A stretch of DNA of 36,751 nucleotides from Methylosinus sp. Ce-a6 (GTDB lineage: Bacteria; Pseudomonadota; Alphaproteobacteria; Rhizobiales; Beijerinckiaceae), in the NCBI RefSeq assembly GCF_009811655.1, contig NZ_BGJX01000034.1:1-36751 (forward strand). The letters are read 5' to 3'. Below the pieces are notes generated by a model. That model was not told the origin of the DNA. It was given only the letters and a program-made list of their open reading frames with translations, and ran no database searches. The translations under genes were made by a program, and so were the position numbers. Shown here one piece after another: positions 32,709 to 36,751 of this stretch (position 1 is the stretch's first letter; every line of letters begins with the position of its first letter).

Positions 32709-33418
32709 TGAACACCTCCATTTCCGAGCACGCGCACCCAAACTGGCGCATCCGCATCGATGCGTCGGTCGAGGTCGATCCCGACGTGCCCATGCACGAT
32801 CAACGCGTGCAGGATGGCCGTTCCAAGCGACTCACCACCCAATGCTTCCGCCACCCTCTCGAAAGGCGCCGTGTATCTGTCCCTCTCGATGCAGGCGAAC
32901 GCCCTATCGAGATCGAACCCAGTGAACTTCACGTGGCGGTCGGCTTGTATCGTCCGCGCATTTCGATGCCCGGGCTGGCGCTCGATATCGACCCGCTCGA
33001 GAAGAACGAAACTCCATCCGCGCCCGTGATAGACGTCGCGCGCATAGTTGATCTTGTCGTGATAAAGCGGATCACGCTCCTCCTCGTAGACGTCCTTGAT
33101 TTCGCGGATCTCGACACGTCCGTCGTGGAACTCGACGCATGCGTCGGGGAAATAGACGAGCTTCTGCGAGCCGACCGGGATCTCCAGTCGATGCGGCTGA
33201 GCGAGATAATGACGGATCGCCGGATCCGCCTCGCACCGCCAAAAATGAGAGCGTTCGACCTTCGATTCCCACGGCTGCGCGAAGCCGGATTTCGCCGACG
33301 AATAACGACCGGTCGCATGTCGTGAGGAACCATTGATGATCGTCCGGATCGGACCTCCGCTCTCCGACCTGACAATGGTCGCTCGATGATTGATGACTTC
33401 ACTGGATGCGTCACTCAT
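32705..33418 (-). CDS. tnsA: TnsA endonuclease
   Basis: A 237-residue protein with a restriction-enzyme-like nuclease fold that makes the 5' cuts and so allows cut-and-paste movement. Seen: an acidic residue in WESKVERSHFW (Glu51 or Glu55), Asp92 in YFPDACVEF, and the E-x-K pair 106-108 in REIKD. The C-terminal 90 residues may form the winged-helix region that contacts TnsC. The ATG at 33418 has AAGGAG seven nt upstream. It is the first gene of the operon; upstream lie two hairpins and a small gene. TnsA is absent from Tn5053-type elements, so this system is closer to Tn7 in mechanism. Confidence 0.88.
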   Translation of the reverse strand: MSDASSEVINHRATIVRSESGGPIRTIINGSSRHATGRYSSAKSGFAQPWESKVERSHFWRCEADPAIRHYLAQPHRLEIPVGSQKLVYFPDACVEFHDGRVEIREIKDVYEEERDPLYHDKINYARDVYHGRGWSFVLLERVDIERQPGHRNARTIQADRHVKFTGFDLDRAFACIERDRYTAPFERVAEALGGESLGTAILHALIVHGHVGIDLDRRIDADAPVWVRVLGNGGVQ

Positions 33419-33438
33419 GACTCGACTCCTTGGTTGCT

Positions 33439-33486
33439 GGAAAGCTAGGGTGAGCTTTCCGAACCACCGCGCACGGAGGTGCGCGG
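33439..33486. promoter_or_regulatory. Two adjacent perfect hairpins upstream of tnsA
   Basis: GGAAAGCT/AGCTTTCC (33439-33446, 33453-33460, six-nt loop) and CCGCGCAC/GTGCGCGG (33467-33474, 33479-33486, four-nt loop) lie between the small gene and tnsA. They could be a terminator or attenuator for the upstream gene, or operator DNA controlling the tns operon. Confidence 0.55.
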
Positions 33487-33515
33487 CGGCGAAGTTCTTT
33501 CGATCGTTCAGACGA

Positions 33516-33755
33516 TCAGGACTTGGAACGACGCACGCGCGCCTTCTTCCTTCGGAGCGATCCACTCCGTGGCGCACTCGGGTGACGGTGTTTGAATGCG
33601 ACGTATGCAGTTCGCTCCGCGTTTTCGGCGCCGATCCCGACCCCTTTCAAGGACGCTATCCAGGACTTCGGGTCGTCATCGTCTTCGAGCAGTTCGAGGG
33701 GCTCGTTTGCGCGAAATGTTGCTTGGACAGGGTGACTCGAGAATTTGAAACGCAT
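33516..33755 (-). CDS. Small basic hypothetical protein upstream of tnsA
   Basis: A 79-residue protein beginning MRFKFSSHPVQATF with an acidic patch (LELLEDDDDPKSW), a GVGIGAENAER turn and a very basic tail (LRRKKARVRR). The ATG at 33755 has AAAGGAA upstream with a short spacer. It points the same way as tnsA, 97 bp upstream of it, separated by two hairpins. No known domain is seen. A DNA-binding accessory or regulator of the transposon is a guess from position and charge. Confidence 0.5.
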   Translation of the reverse strand: MRFKFSSHPVQATFRANEPLELLEDDDDPKSWIASLKGVGIGAENAERTAYVAFKHRHPSAPRSGSLRRKKARVRRSKS

Positions 33756-33964
33756 CGCTATTCCTTTCGCGTTGACGCGCGCGTGGTTGGAGACCGACCG
33801 CCCGCCATTCGCTGGCTCGCCGGACTTCTTGGGTGCAACCGCGCTCGTGTATTCATCGACCGCCGGCGTGCAAACGCCGGCCATGGTCGTAGTCGAAGGT
33901 TAGATTTGCGGCGATCGGACCGCGCTCTTCGGGTCTCGAGCACGCGTATCGTTCGACGCGCAAA

Positions 33965-33980
33965 CCGTCACTTCTGAGTC
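33965..33980 (-). other. Inverted TnsB-like site beyond tnsA
   Basis: Read on the minus strand this is GACTCAGAAGTGACGG, matching copy 4 of the repeats near 14.9 kb (ACCTTAGAAGTGATTC) over the CT-Y-AGAAGTGA core. It is inverted relative to them, as expected for the other end of one element. A single short match could be chance. Confidence 0.35.
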
Positions 33981-34333
33981 ATGAAGAGGAATGAAGACTT
34001 CGTCGGTGGATCAAGCCGGCGTTCGTGTCCTACGACCCTGACGTAGGACTGGAATACGCAACGAACCTGAATGTGACTTGTCTTCCGTTACCTGCTCCCA
34101 TTCCGACGGGCACACTTGGTCCGTCGTCGCTTTCGATGCGCCCGGGGTGCGGGTGCATGATCCTCAAACCTGGATCAAGCGCGGAGGAGGTCCCTTGGAC
34201 CATCCGCCGGCGCCTGCCGGTCCGTAGGGCGCGCTTCGGCGCCGGATATGGTCGGTAGGGCTTTCATGGGGCTCTGCATACCCATTCCGGTTGAATCCTG
34301 CGTTGCAACGATCGCTTCAATTTTCTCGTTCGT

Positions 34334-34609
34334 TCAGTTGGCCTCATTGGCTTTCTGCGACCGTTCCCGACAATGAGATGAGCCGTCGTTGTCGACCGAA
34401 CCGAGTTGGAGCGCCTTCTTCCGAATGAAGGGAGCGACGTTCGCGGAACGGACTTGCGACGCCGCTCTGTGTTCAGCCTCATCGAGAACTGTTCGACCAA
34501 TTGCGACCAGTGCAGCCCGAACGGCCGTCCGACAAACGTCCTCACCCACTTCATGTCGAATGCGCTGGAGGCGGCCTCGCAGCACGCGGAACTGATCATC
34601 GTTCTTCAT
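34334..34609 (-). CDS. Possible small hypothetical protein
   Basis: A 91-residue frame starting at ATG 34609 with AGGGG six nt upstream. The first 60 residues look helical (QFRVLRGRLQRIRHEVGEDV, then AVRAALVAIGRTVLDEAEHR); the tail is polar. It lies inside the hairpin-rich region, with two hairpins at 34618-34653 close upstream. No family is recognised, and it may be spurious. Confidence 0.3.
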   Translation of the reverse strand: MKNDDQFRVLRGRLQRIRHEVGEDVCRTAVRAALVAIGRTVLDEAEHRAASQVRSANVAPFIRKKALQLGSVDNDGSSHCRERSQKANEAN

Positions 34610-35153
34610 TTCGGGCCCCTGGAAACAGGCCTACCGCGGACCCGTGTCCGCGGAGATCAATTACGAAAGGTGTTGCGATGCTATTCCGCTCTGGATGGCA
34701 GGATCGACTACCATCCGGTTGCGATCCTGCCAGAAATTGAGCTTCTGTGGGGTTCCGGGGAGCAAACACTCCCGAACAGATGCAGATGGAGTTTGCTTTG
34801 TATAAGAGCATCGGCGAATACTCACGCTACATGCTGCGACGGGCAATACGAGATCATCGATTGTCTCCTCGACAGAGTTGAGAGACAATCGACGGTAGCG
34901 GACACCATTGGCAATCGCGCCGCCCGGAAAATTCATAAGGAAATCAGCCGGCCGCAGCTACTTACGGAAAACACCTGGTCGATCGCTGGAAGCAGCGATG
35001 ACTGTTAATTGCTTAGCTCAAGGCCGCAGTAATTGTCCAATGCATGAGATGGCGCGTTCTGATTTATTGGCTACGTCCCTTTGACTGCGTCTTAGCGAGA
35101 TCGTCGACGCCCTATTCGACGTGGCTAGAAATCGATGATCATCGGCGCGGGCT

Positions 35154-36751
35154 TTATCCGCACGCTACTTTGAGGTTGGTCTTAGCTTGTGCGAGCGCCA
35201 TTCCCGCCTCGTTTATCAACGGCTGCAATGCCGTTCTTTGCGCTAGGATGTGATCACGAATCTGCGTGAGCGCTTGCGGGCCGTTCGCGAGATCCCGTTC
35301 CAAAGCTTGTTTGTTGTCCGCGATCTCGCGATCCAATGCGGCGATGTCACGAGGGTCTACGCCCTTGCTCGGATCGAACCGAAATTTCGTCTCCACGGCT
35401 TTGCGCCATGCCATTAGATCACGCGTCAAGACGGGCCCGAAGCCCGGCACTCGCGAGATTTGTTTTTCATTCAGATCCCAAGCCGTCTCGATATTGTAGC
35501 TCGCGAGCATCGCCTTGCGCCCGGGGCCAATGCCGGGAATCGTCGCGTCCTCGATCCTTACGCTTTCGAGGTGGCGCCGACGCTGATCGCTCTCTCGCGC
35601 CCTTTCCAGTTCCTGATATCGTCGTCGACGGACGTTGGGCAATTCCTGCAATTGTTCACGCGCATGTTCGAGCTGGCGCAAATGCGTGATGAAGCGTTGG
35701 TCGCTCGCATCCTGATCCCACCGGCTTTTCAGCGTTCCGTATCGGTCCTCCGCGAGTCTCACTGCGTCTCGATATTTCGCGTCCTCTTGATTTTTAGACA
35801 ACAGCCCATTCGCCCACGGCCACAATCGCAGCGCGCCGAGAAGCCAAATTATCGTGCCCACAGGAAACGCAAGGCAGAGAACGATGACGAAGGTGAGGTA
35901 GCCACCTAAAATCCAGGAGCGGCGACCTCGACGTTGACTTCGTGCCGTCTCGGCTTCCGGCGAGGGAGAGACCGTGCTCCAGTCGGGTAAAGGCGGGGCT
36001 GAACCCGGTCGCGCAACAGCGGCGATTCGCGTCCACACCGCCCCCATGTCGACGCCCATCGAAGGGGCGCTACGCACGACGAAGCTGAAAAGAACCGCCC
36101 CCGTCGCCGCCTCGAGTCGGCACCAAGGACAGTGGTCGAGACCATCTGCGTAGATATGGGATGGGTTGACGTGGCAGGTCTTCAGTTGCCGCTCGAGGGC
36201 GTCCAAAGAAGAAATCCACTCCTTCGCCTCCGGACGAGCGCCTTCGCGCGTTCCGTTAGGCGAGAAGGCGCGCTCGAGAAGCGAAGCGACATCGTGCGAT
36301 GCTATTCCCATCGACGGCGTATTCGGCGGAGGCTCCATTTGGAAGGCCCCTCGCGCGGCGCCATAAGCAAAACGGAATTCGGCTATCGCCTTTTCGATGC
36401 TCATATCGCCTTGGCCGAGAAAACGACCTGCAAATGGATGACGCCCCATGAAGAGAAGATGAAAGATGAGGATCGCCAGCCCAAAATTATCGTGGTTCGG
36501 GGTTCTCACCACGCCCCGGAACGGCCGTCCCTGAAGCTCCGGCGGCGTGAAAGTGGGCACGCCCATCTCGCACAGGAATCTGCGCGCCCCGATCGTTACC
36601 TGGAAGGAGTCGCAATCGATCAGCCGCACCGTTGCCCTGTCCGAAACACACACGCCCCCATGGTTCACGTCGCCTAGAGCGTCGTCCGAGCATGGCGATT
36701 CAATAAAGCGTGGCGGATTCCCATATCTGAAGCGGAGCGCTGATCGGCATC
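35154..36751 (-). CDS. YegI-like protein kinase with helix-hairpin-helix motifs (N-terminus outside window)
   Basis: The frame stays open to the window edge, so the N-terminal lobe of the kinase is missing. The visible part begins with the catalytic loop (GDVNHGGVCVSDRATVRLID) followed by DCDSFQV in place of DFG, the activation segment (VPTFTPPELQG) and HDNFGLAILIFHLLFMGRHP. Then come a small zinc-ribbon-like piece (ending CPWCRLE), two hydrophobic membrane segments near the middle (WILGGYLTFVIVLCLAFPVG and following), a long coiled coil, and two helix-hairpin-helix motifs (IPGIGPGRKAML and VPGFGPVLTRDL). This layout matches YegI-type kinases of phosphatase/VWA/kinase triads. Those partners would lie upstream, beyond the window. 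Confidence 0.8.
   Translation of the reverse strand, partial: CRSALRFRYGNPPRFIESPCSDDALGDVNHGGVCVSDRATVRLIDCDSFQVTIGARRFLCEMGVPTFTPPELQGRPFRGVVRTPNHDNFGLAILIFHLLFMGRHPFAGRFLGQGDMSIEKAIAEFRFAYGAARGAFQMEPPPNTPSMGIASHDVASLLERAFSPNGTREGARPEAKEWISSLDALERQLKTCHVNPSHIYADGLDHCPWCRLEAATGAVLFSFVVRSAPSMGVDMGAVWTRIAAVARPGSAPPLPDWSTVSPSPEAETARSQRRGRRSWILGGYLTFVIVLCLAFPVGTIIWLLGALRLWPWANGLLSKNQEDAKYRDAVRLAEDRYGTLKSRWDQDASDQRFITHLRQLEHAREQLQELPNVRRRRYQELERARESDQRRRHLESVRIEDATIPGIGPGRKAMLASYNIETAWDLNEKQISRVPGFGPVLTRDLMAWRKAVETKFRFDPSKGVDPRDIAALDREIADNKQALERDLANGPQALTQIRDHILAQRTALQPLINEAGMALAQAKTNLKVACG

Larger units (their letters stand above)
14704..33980. mobile_element. Inferred extent of a Tn7-like transposon with defence cargo
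   Basis: The element is inferred from the tnsA-tnsB-tnsC-tniQ operon at 27.5-33.4 kb, the four direct repeats at 14.7 kb, and a similar site in inverted orientation at 33965-33980. In Tn7-type elements the tns operon lies at one end with tnsA outermost and cargo beyond tniQ, and this layout fits. The true ends, a terminal TGT/ACA and a five-bp target duplication are not proven. An alternative is that the element ends just after tniQ and carries cargo to the right of tnsA, beyond the window. Confidence 0.4.
33862..34999. other. Hairpin-dense, mostly non-coding region; candidate structured RNA or transposon-end DNA
   Basis: Perfect stems seen: GCCGGCGT/ACGCCGGC (33862-33881), GTCCTACG/CGTAGGAC (34027-34049), TGATCC/GGATCA (34158-34177), GGTCC/GGACC (34189-34201), CCGGC/GCCGG (34207-34220), GCGC-ttcg-GCGC (34231-34242), CCTG-gaaa-CAGG (34618-34629), CCGCGGAC/GTCCGCGG (34634-34653), GGCAGGATCG/CGATCCTGCC (34697-34731), TCGATTGTCTC/GAGACAATCGA (34857-34892) and ATCGCTG/CAGCGAT (34982-34999). 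Apart from one doubtful small frame (34334-34609) no gene is convincing. I cannot tell which strand would be transcribed. Confidence 0.4.

Noticed and set aside
30501..33418. CRISPR-associated transposon
   Set aside because: No Cas12k, Cascade or CRISPR array is present, and the TniQ is the long, multi-domain kind rather than the short Cascade-bound kind.
34025..34258. Plus-strand open frame of 77 codons
   Set aside because: No ribosome site and composition not protein-like; overlaps a series of hairpins.
34406..35008. Plus-strand open frame of 200 codons in the hairpin region
   Set aside because: No ribosome site, no family resemblance and odd cysteine-rich composition; it spans several perfect hairpins.

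Overview
The window looks like chromosome of a GC-rich alphaproteobacterium, most likely a hopanoid-producing member of Hyphomicrobiales (Rhizobiales), perhaps near Methylocystaceae/Beijerinckiaceae. The reasons are the hopanoid genes (shc, hpnG, hpnH), the aerobic cobaltochelatase gene cobT near rpmB, an alphaproteobacterial type rpsD, and palindromic intergenic repeats common in rhizobial relatives. The order-level placement is inference.

Positions 1-14.6 kb are core or chromosome-like. In order: the tail of an insertion sequence butting onto trpF; hpnH convergent with a probable helix-turn-helix/shc/hpnG operon; a Rieske ferredoxin-like gene with an unknown partner; rpsD; rpmB; a 49-residue membrane protein; cobT; a PAS-GGDEF-EAL protein; and a VapBC45-type toxin-antitoxin pair.

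Positions 14.6 kb to about 34 kb look like one mobile island. On the right (27.5-33.4 kb) is a compact tnsA-tnsB-tnsC-tniQ operon of a Tn7-like transposon. On the left (14.70-14.94 kb) are four 16-bp direct repeats that resemble TnsB/TniA binding sites, and a similar site in inverted orientation lies beyond tnsA at 33.97 kb. No CRISPR-Cas genes or arrays are seen. The cargo between includes (a) a probable antiviral operon: a metallo-beta-lactamase-fold protein, a single-chain E2-E1-JAB ubiquitin-type conjugation/deconjugation enzyme and a four-helix membrane protein, divergent from a helix-turn-helix/ImmA-like protease pair that resembles the CapH/CapP regulators of CBASS; (b) a phage-type cytosine methyltransferase whose gene seems to carry a second family-like reading frame; (c) an HNH protein and an unknown proline-rich protein; (d) several small unknown genes and a secreted S1/P1-type nuclease.

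Positions 33.4-35.0 kb are mostly non-coding and unusually rich in perfect hairpins (seven with stems of 8-11 bp), which could be a structured RNA or transposon-end DNA. The window ends inside a YegI-like protein kinase gene with a zinc ribbon, membrane segments and helix-hairpin-helix motifs.

The most interesting item is the MBL / E2-E1-JAB / membrane-protein operon. It has no recognisable ubiquitin-like protein and no CD-NTase, and the MBL protein ends in glycine, so it may itself be the conjugated partner. All functional calls come from reading motifs by eye; no database search was run.
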